This document shows, piece by piece, positions 7,490-15,572 of a stretch of 19,609 nt of DNA. Location: the NCBI GenBank assembly GCA_016256075.1, contig SDVU01000141.1:1-19609 (forward strand), read 5' to 3'. This DNA is from Dictyocoela muelleri. Lineage: Eukaryota > Microsporidia. The stretch's first letter is position 1. Each line of letters starts with the position of its first letter. A program made the translations under genes and the position numbers. The notes beneath the pieces were generated by a model, which saw only the letters and a list, made by a program, of their open reading frames with translations, was not told where the DNA came from and searched no databases.

Positions 7490-8136
7490 TCAATTGTGTA
7501 TCAGCGTGTTTATAATATTTAAAATCGATCCCAATTATTTCATAAAGTGAATTTAATTAAAATTCAAACATCTATACTTAAATATCACTTTAAGAGTGTT
7601 AAGCACTGAGCTATATACCCCGAATTAATAATTTTTTTTATTATATCTTTAAAACAATAGTGGATATTTAAATTTTGCGATAAGGCTAGTTACGATTGTC
7701 AAGTAAATTGCTGTAAAATGAAAATAAAATATATTTTTAGAAATATTATCATATCATGGGTTTTAATACTTTGTCTTTATTTATTTTTTTCATTAAATTT
7801 AAGATAAAAACAATTTCGAAATTTTATGATTTTTTTTGGGGTTAAGAGTGCTTCAAGATTTAAAAATTTTCTTCAAGATTTATAAATTTTATTCAAGATT
7901 TATAAATTTTATTATCGAATTTTTTTGTTTAATTTTTTGATTTTATCGGTTACTTGTTATCACAAACCTATTAATAAATTTAAGAAAACTAAAATTTCAC
8001 ATTAAGTTAGTTATCTAGGATAGACAAAAATTAAGATCTAAAAATAAAAGACTAATTTTTTATTAATGTTTATAGGAAGCCTATCTAAATCAAAAACAAA
8101 TTTATAATGAAATTTTAAATTCATAAAAAGATTAAA
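7490..8136. other. Intergenic upstream of the WD40 gene; contains a 20-bp minisatellite
   Basis: No gene seen. Three exact-length 20-bp units of the form CTTCAAGATTTATAAATTTT stand at 7851-7910. The rest is AT-rich and unremarkable. Confidence 0.55.
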
Positions 8137-8243
8137 ATCACTCACTCAATATTAATCAATATCACTCAATATAATATTAATCAATATCACTCAATATAAT
8201 ATTAATCAATATCACTCAATATAATATTAATCAATATTAATCA
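8137..8243. repeat. 25-bp minisatellite abutting the WD40 start signal
   Basis: Units of ATCACTCAATATAATATTAA then TCAAT (25 bp) begin at 8161, 8186 and 8211. Degenerate partial units lie on both sides (8137-8160 and 8236-8243). The array ends within one base of the CCC motif, so it forms the whole proximal promoter and leader of the gene. Confidence 0.85.
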
Positions 8244-8246
8244 CCC
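8244..8246 (+). promoter_or_regulatory. CCC-like start signal (WD40 gene)
   Basis: ATCACCC directly precedes ATG 8247, in line with the microsporidian CCC-like signal. The C-run appears to derive from, or be embedded in, the last degenerate minisatellite unit (TTAATCACCC). Confidence 0.55.
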
Positions 8247-9377
8247 ATGAAATTGCAAAAGAAACTTTTAATCCATAACGGTTGGATAACCTCTTTATCA
8301 ACAAACCATCTCAATAACCTATTAGCAACTGGCTCAACTGACACAACAATAAAAATAAGCGACACATCGCAAACACTTCTCTTAACATTAACTGGTCACA
8401 AATTGCCAATAAATGATTTATTCTTCAGCTACAACAAGCCAATCCTCTATAGCTGTAGTAAATCGATTCTTGCTTATGATCTGACAAAAAATGTTATTTG
8501 TAAAGAATATCGCGGCTTTACATCAACAATTCATAGTATTTGTGAAGGCTTTAACAATAATAACTTTAATAACAACAATAAAGAAAATACCTATTATGGT
8601 AATAATAACTATTATAGTGGTGTGATTGTAGCTGCATCAGAAAATATTAAACTTATCGATCAACGAACTAAAAATATAATTTTGAGTATTGGAAAAGATA
8701 CTACGGTTGTCAGACTTGCTGGAAATTTTATTGTCTTTGGATCTAAAGATGGTGGATTAAGAATTTATGATCGAGGGTTTGTATTTGCCAAAATTCAACA
8801 TATCAGGCCAATTAAAGATTTGATGATCATCAGTAATTTTGATTTCAATAAAGATGATGTAGATAAAGATGATGTCAATAAAGATGATTCTGATAGAGAT
8901 GATGTCAATAAAGATGATGTCAATAAAGATGATTCTGATAGAGATGATGTCAATAGAGATAATTTCGATAGGGATGATTCCGATAAAAATAACAATGACT
9001 ATAAAAATAACAAGGACTATAAAAACAACAAGGCCTATAAAAATAATAAAGTTGATGATGAAGATTTCTCAGATAGCAACACTTTTAAGACAATAATAGA
9101 AACTGGAAAATCATCAACTTTAATACCTAACTACACAATAATTTCACTTTCATCTTCAAGATTGATAATAAACGATTCATCACCGATTTTTATTGAAAAA
9201 GGAGTAAATTTTTTCAAACATGAAAAAAATTTGCTCCTAGCAACTTTAGATGGTGATTTTTTAAAATTGAAAAATAACAAATTTATAAAAATATTTCGTG
9301 GTGATTGGTTGAATAAGGCTGTTTCTTTTGATGGAATGGTTGTTTCTGGTGGTGAATGTATCCAATTTTATTATTAA
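8247..9377 (+). CDS. PRP46: WD40-repeat protein, likely splicing factor Prp46/PLRG1
   Basis: This 376-residue protein is built of WD40 repeats. If Prp46, it is a core Prp19-associated (NTC) spliceosome component in the nucleus. Residues about 10-100 line up with the first blades of PLRG1/Prp46: GWITSL, LLATGSTDTTIKISD ('FATGSxDxTIKIWD' in the family), LTLTGH, PILYSCSKSILAYDL ('LFSCGEDKxVKCWDL') and the K..YRGFTSTIHSI segment ('xHYHGHLSAVYxL'). Later blades (LIDQRTKNIILSIGKD, FIVFGSKDGGLRIYD) and a C-terminal MVVSGGECIQFYY are diverged. Low-complexity inserts interrupt it: Asn-rich at 102-122, and an Asp/Asn/Lys repeat (DDVNK/DDSDR units of 15 bases) at about 200-268 between two late blades. 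The C-run and the minisatellite precede the ATG. Another WD40 protein cannot be excluded. Confidence 0.6.
   Translation: MKLQKKLLIHNGWITSLSTNHLNNLLATGSTDTTIKISDTSQTLLLTLTGHKLPINDLFFSYNKPILYSCSKSILAYDLTKNVICKEYRGFTSTIHSICEGFNNNNFNNNNKENTYYGNNNYYSGVIVAASENIKLIDQRTKNIILSIGKDTTVVRLAGNFIVFGSKDGGLRIYDRGFVFAKIQHIRPIKDLMIISNFDFNKDDVDKDDVNKDDSDRDDVNKDDVNKDDSDRDDVNRDNFDRDDSDKNNNDYKNNKDYKNNKAYKNNKVDDEDFSDSNTFKTIIETGKSSTLIPNYTIISLSSSRLIINDSSPIFIEKGVNFFKHEKNLLLATLDGDFLKLKNNKFIKIFRGDWLNKAVSFDGMVVSGGECIQFYY
8844..9050 (+). repeat. Coding minisatellite (15-bp units) in the WD40 gene
   Basis: About ten units of the type AAAGATGATGTCAATA/AGAGATGATTCTGATA (15 bases, five residues, DDVNK or DDSDR) lie within about 8844-8990. 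They are followed by units encoding DYKNNK (18 bases) at about 8998-9048. All unit lengths are multiples of three and the frame is kept. Confidence 0.8.
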
Positions 9378-9517
9378 TTAAAAGTATTTAAAAGCTAATT
9401 CTTTCAAAATTATAAAATATTTTTATAATAAATTCATTAAAAAGAAATATTTTTTTTTGAAAATTTAAGACTTACCATTTAAGGAAATTTTTTAAAAAAA
9501 TTATCAACGTAAAATTT

Positions 9518-10048
9518 TTATCTTTCAATATTTTTCCTGACAATCTCGACATCACCATACTTAACATCTCTAATCATTCCTACATACGGAAAAATACAAC
9601 CTCTAAGTTCAAACTTAACATCATGACCACTATAAAAATTAAAACTATTAACCTCACGCTTGAAAAATCTTTTATTATCATTCTTCTTCACTATTCGCCA
9701 CCAAACCATTTCATTAAATTGATCTTTATGATCATTATTAAATTGATCTTTATGATCATTATTAAATTGATCTTTATTACCATACCTAACAATTAAATAA
9801 ACAAAAACCTGTTTGGTATTCAAAGAAAATTCAGATGATAAATCAACATTCGGAGTAAAAATAATTGACCCTTGTTGATGACCAGTCTCATGAAACGAGA
9901 ACGGCTGGTAATGATGAATCAATAAATCAGCTTTCGGATGAGGATTTCTCATGAATCGTGATAATAATGATATTGAGAACATTAACAGAAGTGTAGGGTA
10001 AAATGAAAATGTTAAAACAGCGTAAAGTCTTGTTATTGATGTTTTCAT
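9518..10048 (-). CDS. SPC3: Signal peptidase complex subunit 3 (Spc3/SPC22-23)
   Basis: This 176-residue protein is expected in the ER membrane. It is the luminal accessory subunit of the signal peptidase complex that removes signal peptides during translocation. Residues about 7-31 (LYAVLTFSFYPTLLLMFSISLLSRF) form one membrane anchor, followed by a luminal domain. Family hallmarks are DLSSEFSLNTKQVFVYLIVRY at about 69-89 ('DlsslFNWNTKQlFvyl.a.Y'), VWWRIVKK at about 113-120 ('vvlWD.Ii'), and FELRGCIFPYVGMIRDVKYGD near the C-terminus ('l.wnv.P..G.l'). A three-fold KDQFNNDH repeat (24-base units, about 9710-9778) is inserted after the conserved Tyr, in the loop where orthologs carry a few residues. 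The start is set by the CCC motif four bases upstream. The family's usual length is about 180. Convergent with the WD40 gene, 140 bases apart. Confidence 0.8.
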   Translation of the reverse strand: MKTSITRLYAVLTFSFYPTLLLMFSISLLSRFMRNPHPKADLLIHHYQPFSFHETGHQQGSIIFTPNVDLSSEFSLNTKQVFVYLIVRYGNKDQFNNDHKDQFNNDHKDQFNEMVWWRIVKKNDNKRFFKREVNSFNFYSGHDVKFELRGCIFPYVGMIRDVKYGDVEIVRKNIER

Positions 10049-10056
10049 TGAGGGTT
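10049..10056 (-). promoter_or_regulatory. CCC-like start signal (Spc3 gene)
   Basis: On the minus strand AACCCTCA precedes the ATG, with the CCC at 10052-10054. It fits the microsporidian CCC-like signal and supports the start. Confidence 0.6.
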
Positions 10057-10229
10057 AATTTATATTATAAAATTAAGGGATAGTTTTTATTAAAGTGATA
10101 AAAATAATTGTAAAAAAAAATAGATTGAGAATTTTATGAATTTAAGAATCAATTATTTTTGATTTAAAATTATCTTTTATTTAAAATTATCGTTTATTTT
10201 TTTGTGAAAATTAAGGGGTCAGATAACTT

Positions 10230-10590
10230 AGGAGTAACGCGAGAATGTAAAGTATAGTGATTCAAATTATTTTAATAAATAATTGGGATTGACATTAAAT
10301 GATTAATAACTATAGAACTAAGTGATTCAAATTATTTTAATAAATAATTGGGATTGACATTAAATGATTAATAACTATAGAACTATTATACTGTTGTTAA
10401 AAAGTATGATAATTATGAAATATACAAATCTTTATAGTGAATTTGAAGAAAGTCTCCAGGTGTGGGAATGAGAGCAGTGATGATCTCGACAAAAAGTAGT
10501 GAAAAATAAAAATTCATGAAAATCCATAGTTATCTGTATCCTGATGAGTCATTTATAAAACAGAAATTGCATAAAATAATTTATGAGTAT
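10230..10590 (+). repeat. SINE-like family 1 copy with internal duplication
   Basis: The head is badly decayed (GAATGTAAAGTATAGTGATTC remains). The body includes ATTGGGATTGACATTAAATG, GTCTCCAGGTGTGGGAATGA, GATCTCGACAAAAAGTAGTG, AAAATTCATGAAAATCC and CTGTATCCTGATGAGTCATT, and then it is lost. Like the copy at 15573 it has AATTATTTTAA after the B box, which marks a shared subfamily. Confidence 0.75.
10256..10385. repeat. Perfect 65-bp tandem duplication inside a SINE-like copy
   Basis: 10256-10320 and 10321-10385 are identical over 65 bases (starting AGTGATTCAAATTATTTTAA and ending CTATAGAACTA). The surrounding repeat copy is strongly diverged from its relatives, so the duplication is much younger than the insertion. 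Confidence 0.9.
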
Positions 10591-11477
10591 TTAGGAATAA
10601 AATATAAATTTGAACGTAAAACCGAAGGTTTAAAGCCCAAAGTTGGTTACAATTGATTACTTTAAATTGTGGATATTACCGAAATTTTATATTTAAAAAA
10701 TTTAATTAAGATTTTTTTAATTTCCATAGTCTATAAATTGAATAGTTACTAAATAAAAAAACTGATTAATTTAATTTTCATCCCCTATATTTTGTGTAGT
10801 TACTAAATAAAGAAGAAAAAAAGTATAATGTAACGAATTCTTATAAGTAGTATTTTAATTTAAGCCTTTATTTCTTAAAAATTTTTTTGTAAAAATTTAT
10901 ATTCAAAAAAAGAATTAATATTTAACTTAACTGGCCTTTAAACACATGTCGTCTTTGATGACAAAAATATTCTTTATAATATTTTCAAATATACAATTTA
11001 TTGAATTTATTACTGTCATTTTAATTTTGAAATTCTATTGTTTTTTAATAACCTTATAATTTTACATGAGATCTGAAAAAATTCTGGACAGACGATTATG
11101 AATATTCTAAATAGTTTTTGTAAATAACTTAAAAACTTGTTTTAATATATTTCATTTATTTAATTCAATTTACTTAAAAGTTTTAAGCCCAATTATTATT
11201 TTCACGAATAATGGACCGGGAAATAAGTCGACTGTAAAAAACTAGCCTTATTTAAAATTAAACACTTTAAATATCAAAAATTATAACAATAAAACTCAAG
11301 AAACATCCTTAATAACAAGAACTTTATCGAAATAATGTCCTTCAAAAAATATTTAAAAATTTTGATTAAGTGTTAATAAAATATAATAATTTATACCTTT
11401 ATGACTATTTAGAATAGAATTGTCTTATTCAGTCTTAAATAATTAAAAATATTAATTAAAAATTTCCTTTATTAATT
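10591..11477. other. Intergenic downstream of EFL1; no gene seen
   Basis: AT-rich sequence without a credible gene. TAGTTACTAAATAAA occurs twice (near 10743 and 10796). Nothing else recognisable. Confidence 0.5.
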
Positions 11478-11627
11478 AAAATAAATAATTAAATTTATAA
11501 ATAAAATAAATAATTAAATTAAAAAATAAAATAAATAATTAAATTTATAAATAAAATAAATAATTAAATTAAAAAATAAAATAAATAATTAAATTTATAA
11601 CTAAAATAAATAATTAAATTTATAAAT
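11478..11627. repeat. 25-bp AT minisatellite, six units with alternating types
   Basis: Six units of AAAATAAATAATTAAATTTA then TAAAT (25 bp) run head to tail. Units 2 and 4 instead end in AAATTAAAAAAT, giving a 50-bp higher-order pattern over the first four units. Confidence 0.85.
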
Positions 11628-11637
11628 AAAATGAATA

Positions 11638-11733
11638 TTATTTTAAATCTAAAAACAACTTTATTTTAAATCTAAAAACAACTTTATTTTGAATCTAAAA
11701 ACAACTTTATTTTGAATCTAAAAACAACTTTAT
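11638..11733. repeat. 23-bp minisatellite at the EFL1 3' end
   Basis: Four 23-bp units of TTATTTTAAATCTAAAAACA then ACT begin at 11638, 11661, 11684 and 11707. They run up to the EFL1 stop codon. The first two have TTTTAAATC and the last two TTTTGAATC. The last junction supplies AATAAATAAAG on the EFL1 strand, a likely polyadenylation signal at the stop. Confidence 0.85.
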
Positions 11734-14700
11734 TTATTTTTTCCTTGTCCTTTGTTTTTCAGGATCACAAACTATTTTTTCTTTAATTAACCCTTTATTT
11801 TTTCTTAATATATCTTCATTCACGAGCCTCTTAAATTTCTTATAACCATAATCATTAATTCTGACATATACTGTTCCCTTAGTCTTCATTCTAATGTTTT
11901 TTAAAAAATCGTGATAAAAATATCTCGGAATAAAAAATTTGATCAAAATTAAATTTTCTTTCAGACCATCATCAACTTTATTATCTTTATTATTAAGATT
12001 ATCTTTATTATTAAGATTATTAACTTTATAATCATTATTAAGATTATCAATTTTATAATTATTATTAACATTATCTTTATTATTAAGATTATTAATTTTA
12101 TAATCATTATCAACTTTATAATTATTATTATCTTTATTATTAAGATTATTAACTTTATAATCGTTATCAACTTCATAATCATTTTCAATATTTCCGTAAT
12201 CCTCTGAATATTCATTAATCAAAACATAATTATATTTATTAAGAACGTTATAAACAATACCAATATAATCTAAATCTAAATGAATTTCGGCTTTATAATA
12301 ATAAGGTATAATCATTGGTGATGATTTTAGATAGGCAATTTGTAGGTATTTGGTTAATAATGAATATATTTCATCATTAAGGCTATCTGAAGAGTTATCA
12401 TCGGATATTTCTAACGAATTAATAGTTTTATTATCAGATTTTATCATGTTTTCAGGATTTTTAATCTTTTTTATGTTTATACTTATCTTTGAATTAATTA
12501 TTTTACCGTTTATAAATGACCCACTGTTCAAGAAATTCTCAATTGCAAGAAATACATCATTTCTTGCAACTTGAGTATAAAAAGAAATTTTATTACCAAA
12601 TTTGGTAAAAGCATAAATTTTATTTTCATCATTTTTAATGACGAGATTGTTAAGATCATCATTTTTAATGGCGAGTTTGGTAAGATCATCATTTTTAATG
12701 GCGAGATTGTTAAGATCATCATTTTTAATGACGAGATTGTTAAGATCATCATTTTTAATGACGAGATTGTTAAGATCATCATTTTTAATGACGAGTTTGT
12801 TAAGATCATCATTTTTAATGACGAGATTGTTAAGATCATCATTTTTAATGGCGAGTTTGGTAAGATCATCATTTTTAATGACGAATTTGTTAAGATCATC
12901 ATTTTTAATGACGAGATTGTTAAGATCATCATTTTTAATGGCGAGATTGTTAAGATCATCATTTATATCTTCTCCTTGATCTTTAGAATCATAACTTTCA
13001 ATTACAATATCAAAAATAAGATTTCCCCGTGTTTCACAAACTTTCCCTATATTTTCAGGACCTTCACAAAATGATTCATCAATATCTAAAACATTAACCT
13101 CGATATCTCGCAAATCATACAAAATTTTCTCAAAATGAACTTCTCCTTCACACAAAATTTCAATTTCATTGAATTTGTTCATCTTTGCTTTTAGCAATGG
13201 CTCTAAAAATGAAAGTTCTGCAATTTTATTTTTCAAGAGAGATACATTTTTTGAGTAAATTTTTCGCCTAAATGAAGGTTTTTTTGTGATTTCAAGACGA
13301 TGATTAAATTTAAGATTAAGATTGTTCTGACTATTAAGATTATTTAAATGACTATTAAGATTATTGTTCTGACTATTAAGATTATTTAAATGACTATTAA
13401 GATTATTTAACTGACTATTAAGATTATTTAAATGACTATTAAGATTATTTAACTGACTATCATAATCTACATTGTTCTGACTATTAAGATTATTTAACTG
13501 ACTATCATAATCTACATTGTTCTGACTATTAAGATTATTTAAATGACTATTAAGAATATTTTCGTAGATTATTGAGTTTTTCATGAAGTCACCTTTTAAA
13601 AAAACAAGGCCTGGTTCACATTCACCGACTTCCTTAAAATTCATAAATTCAGAAATATAAATTTTTTCAATCTTAACTAAACTGACATGATTGTCATTTT
13701 CATTGATTTTAACTTCATCTTTAACTTCATCTTTAATTTTATTAATAACTTCATCTTTAACTTTATTGATAACTTCATCTTTAACTTTATTAATAATAAC
13801 AAAATCATTCTTTCTAATCTTCTTATATACCTTAAAAGCAAAAAGAATTTCATTGTCATGTTTAATGGCATATGGGGATATACCAATGACGTGCTTATTG
13901 TTTTCAATAAATTCAGGTAAGTTGTTAATATTTATTTTCAGGTAATTTTTAGAGTCATTGATAAAGTTTTGATTATTTAGATTAAGGTTTTTATTATTAT
14001 TTTGATTTTCTTGATTAAATTGATTAACTAATTCATTTATAAAATAAATTATTGGGTTTGCTAATGGTAATACTCCTCTTAGAATGGGTGTTCGTGGATT
14101 TAAATTGAATTTTTTCCTTAATTTTTGTTCTAAATCATTATTTTTGTTATTAGTTTTATCATCACTAGTATTGTTATTAATAGTATTGTTATTAATAGTG
14201 TTGTTATTAACAGTGTTGTTATTAACAGTGTTGTTATTAACAGCGTTGTTATTAACAGTGTTGTTATTAATAGTATTGTTATTAATAGTATTGTTATTAA
14301 TAGTATTGTTATTAATAGATTTATCATCACTAGTATTGTTATTAACAGTTTTATCATCACTAGTATTGTTATTAACAAATTTATCATTAACAGTTTTATC
14401 ATTAACAGTATTGTTATTAATAGTATTGTTATTAATAGATTGATAATCACTATTCTTGTTATTTTGATTTTTTTGTATATTTTCTAAAAACTCTAAAAAC
14501 TTTATCGCAACCTTCAAATCATCTTTCCCCGTTAAATCCTTAATATTTTTATAATTAATACCGTAACAAAATTTCGAGCTTGCAAGAATTATATTTTTTT
14601 TCCATTCAAATCCATCATATCCTAATACTGCATTTAAGGTTGTCACTATTTCATTTATGTTGCTGAGAAGAATTGTTGGTGTAGATATCAGTTTATCGAT

Positions 14701-15174
14701 TTTATTAATTATTAAAATACATTTATAATTTTTTTTATTAAAATTTTCTGAATTATTATTTTTTTCATTTCTTCCTAATTTGGTATTTTTACAAATTTTT
14801 TCATTATTAGAATTTTCTTTATAAAATTCATTTCTATGATTAAAATTTCTATTTTTAACAAAATTCTTCAAAAGACAAACAGTTCGTGCTTCAACACCCA
14901 TAACATCCACAACCACAAAAAAGAAGTCAGCCATAATAGAAGCAACCTCAATCAACGATTCGAAATCAGAATGACCAGGTGTATCTATAATATTACAAGT
15001 TGGCAACCCTAAAAATCCAAGTTTCAATGTTATTCCACGTTCTTGTTCATCATTACGTATGTCTAAATATCGTAATCCTATATTGGTTGCTTGATGAAAT
15101 GTGGTTAGTATTGTGTCTAGGAATGTTGTTTTTCCATGATCTACGTGGGCAATAAGAGAAAATGTAGGTTTCAT
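11734..15174 (-). CDS. EFL1: Ribosome-assembly GTPase EFL1/Ria1, expanded by tandem repeats
   Basis: This 1146-residue EF2-like cytosolic GTPase in yeast and human releases the anti-association factor Tif6/eIF6 from pre-60S particles together with SBDS/Sdo1. G motifs are G1 AHVDHGKT (9-16), G2 RGIT (46-49), G3 DTPGH (64-68) and G4 NKID (157-160). LRYLDIRNDEQERGIT (34-49) has the Arg-Tyr-Leu/Met-Asp form typical of EFL1 rather than EF2. The C-terminal GLIKEKIVCDPEKQRTRKK matches the EFL1 ending ('GLxVEEKIVExAEKQRT'). Conserved parts are separated by low-complexity inserts at about 110-149, 242-345, 459-492, 539-622, 736-848 and 995-1072. Total length equals that of yeast or human EFL1 (about 1110-1120) only because of these inserts. 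CCCC lies at -9 to -12. The frame is intact throughout, which argues for function. Confidence 0.85.
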   Translation of the reverse strand: MKPTFSLIAHVDHGKTTFLDTILTTFHQATNIGLRYLDIRNDEQERGITLKLGFLGLPTCNIIDTPGHSDFESLIEVASIMADFFFVVVDVMGVEARTVCLLKNFVKNRNFNHRNEFYKENSNNEKICKNTKLGRNEKNNNSENFNKKNYKCILIINKIDKLISTPTILLSNINEIVTTLNAVLGYDGFEWKKNIILASSKFCYGINYKNIKDLTGKDDLKVAIKFLEFLENIQKNQNNKNSDYQSINNNTINNNTVNDKTVNDKFVNNNTSDDKTVNNNTSDDKSINNNTINNNTINNNTINNNTVNNNAVNNNTVNNNTVNNNTINNNTINNNTSDDKTNNKNNDLEQKLRKKFNLNPRTPILRGVLPLANPIIYFINELVNQFNQENQNNNKNLNLNNQNFINDSKNYLKININNLPEFIENNKHVIGISPYAIKHDNEILFAFKVYKKIRKNDFVIINKVKDEVINKVKDEVINKIKDEVKDEVKINENDNHVSLVKIEKIYISEFMNFKEVGECEPGLVFLKGDFMKNSIIYENILNSHLNNLNSQNNVDYDSQLNNLNSQNNVDYDSQLNNLNSHLNNLNSQLNNLNSHLNNLNSQNNNLNSHLNNLNSQNNLNLKFNHRLEITKKPSFRRKIYSKNVSLLKNKIAELSFLEPLLKAKMNKFNEIEILCEGEVHFEKILYDLRDIEVNVLDIDESFCEGPENIGKVCETRGNLIFDIVIESYDSKDQGEDINDDLNNLAIKNDDLNNLVIKNDDLNKFVIKNDDLTKLAIKNDDLNNLVIKNDDLNKLVIKNDDLNNLVIKNDDLNNLVIKNDDLNNLAIKNDDLTKLAIKNDDLNNLVIKNDENKIYAFTKFGNKISFYTQVARNDVFLAIENFLNSGSFINGKIINSKISINIKKIKNPENMIKSDNKTINSLEISDDNSSDSLNDEIYSLLTKYLQIAYLKSSPMIIPYYYKAEIHLDLDYIGIVYNVLNKYNYVLINEYSEDYGNIENDYEVDNDYKVNNLNNKDNNNYKVDNDYKINNLNNKDNVNNNYKIDNLNNDYKVNNLNNKDNLNNKDNKVDDGLKENLILIKFFIPRYFYHDFLKNIRMKTKGTVYVRINDYGYKKFKRLVNEDILRKNKGLIKEKIVCDPEKQRTRKK
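11960..12190 (-). repeat. EFL1 coding repeat (Asn/Lys/Asp: NLNNKDN, DYKVNN units)
   Basis: Irregular units built on TTATTAAGATTATCTTTA (NNKDNLN) and DYK(V/I)NN encode about residues 995-1072. Units are 9- to 21-base multiples of three. Confidence 0.75.
12627..12966 (-). repeat. EFL1 coding minisatellite, 30-bp units, about eleven copies
   Basis: The units of AAGATCATCATTTTTAATGA plus ten bases repeat with an exact 30-base period and encode (N)LVIKNDDLN, about residues 736-848. Units differ mainly at two sites (A/G and ATT/TTG changes), giving LNNLV, LNNLA, LTKLA and LNKLV variants. The low divergence points to recent expansion. Confidence 0.9.
13310..13560 (-). repeat. EFL1 coding repeat, 21-bp units (LNSHLNN / LNSQLNN) and a longer SQNNVDYD unit
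   Basis: Units of GACTATTAAGATTATTTAAA plus one base (21 bases, seven residues) repeat about ten times, with two interspersed copies of an element encoding QNNVDYDS. They cover about residues 539-622. Confidence 0.85.
13700..13800 (-). repeat. EFL1 coding repeat (INKVKDEV units)
   Basis: Three 24-27-base units encode VINKVKDE-type sequence at about residues 459-492, with shorter KDEVKDEV units at one side. Confidence 0.7.
14140..14450 (-). repeat. EFL1 coding minisatellite, 15-bp units (NNNTI/NNNTV/DDKT)
   Basis: About twenty 15-base units of TTGTTATTAATAGTA encode NNNT(I/V/S), with interspersed DDKTV/DDKSI units, at about residues 242-345. The insert lies between the G domain core and the second conserved block. 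Confidence 0.9.
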
Positions 15175-15182
15175 GAATTATA

Positions 15183-15186
15183 GGGG
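15183..15186 (-). promoter_or_regulatory. CCCC start signal (EFL1)
   Basis: On the minus strand TACCCCTATAATTC precedes the ATG, with CCCC at -9 to -12. It is the only C-run in an AT-rich leader. Confidence 0.55.
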
Positions 15187-15572
15187 TATAACTTTTTAAA
15201 TAACAATTTGTAAATTGTAAGTTTTAAAAATTGAAACGGTTTGCGATAAATGTTTTAAAAAGTAATTAAAAAAATAATTAAAAAAATAATTGATCGTAAT
15301 TATAAATGTTATGTATTTTTATCTTTTATTGTTAAAGTTAATTTAGTTTTAAATTTAATTATACTTTTATTATTTTATACTTTAAATTGAATTTATATTG
15401 TTAAAGTTAATTAACATTTATTGTTTTATACTTTAAAGTTGATTTTATATTGTTAAATTTAATCATAGTTTTATTGTTTTTGATTTAAATTGAATTATAG
15501 TTTTAAATTTATTTATAGTGTTAATTCGTTTTATATTGTTAGTTTTAATTAATTTTATATTAATTTTTTTAT
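15187..15572. other. Intergenic upstream of EFL1; degenerate 50-70 bp repeats
   Basis: No gene is seen. About three degenerate units start with (T)TTGTTAAAGTTAATT (near 15329, 15399 and 15451) and continue TTTTATACTTTAAATTGAAT. They are diffuse compared with the sharp minisatellites elsewhere. Confidence 0.5.

Noticed and set aside
8795-9096. Frames overlapping the DDVNK repeat of the WD40 gene
   Set aside because: They are shadows of the 15-bp coding repeat. The WD40 frame has conserved blades on both sides.
11478-11627. CRISPR-like array
   Set aside because: The units are directly adjacent with no spacers and the sequence is plain AT minisatellite in a eukaryotic context.
12571-13074. Long plus-strand frames opposite the EFL1 30-bp repeat
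   Set aside because: They are repeats of the coding minisatellite read in other frames (for example IVKIIIFND). A unit of 30 bases without stops keeps several frames open by construction. There is no C-run before their starts.
14084-14450. Leucine- and isoleucine-rich frames on both strands at the NNNT repeat
   Set aside because: Shadow translations of the 15-bp EFL1 minisatellite. They look like membrane segments only because ATT/TTA-rich repeats encode Ile/Leu.
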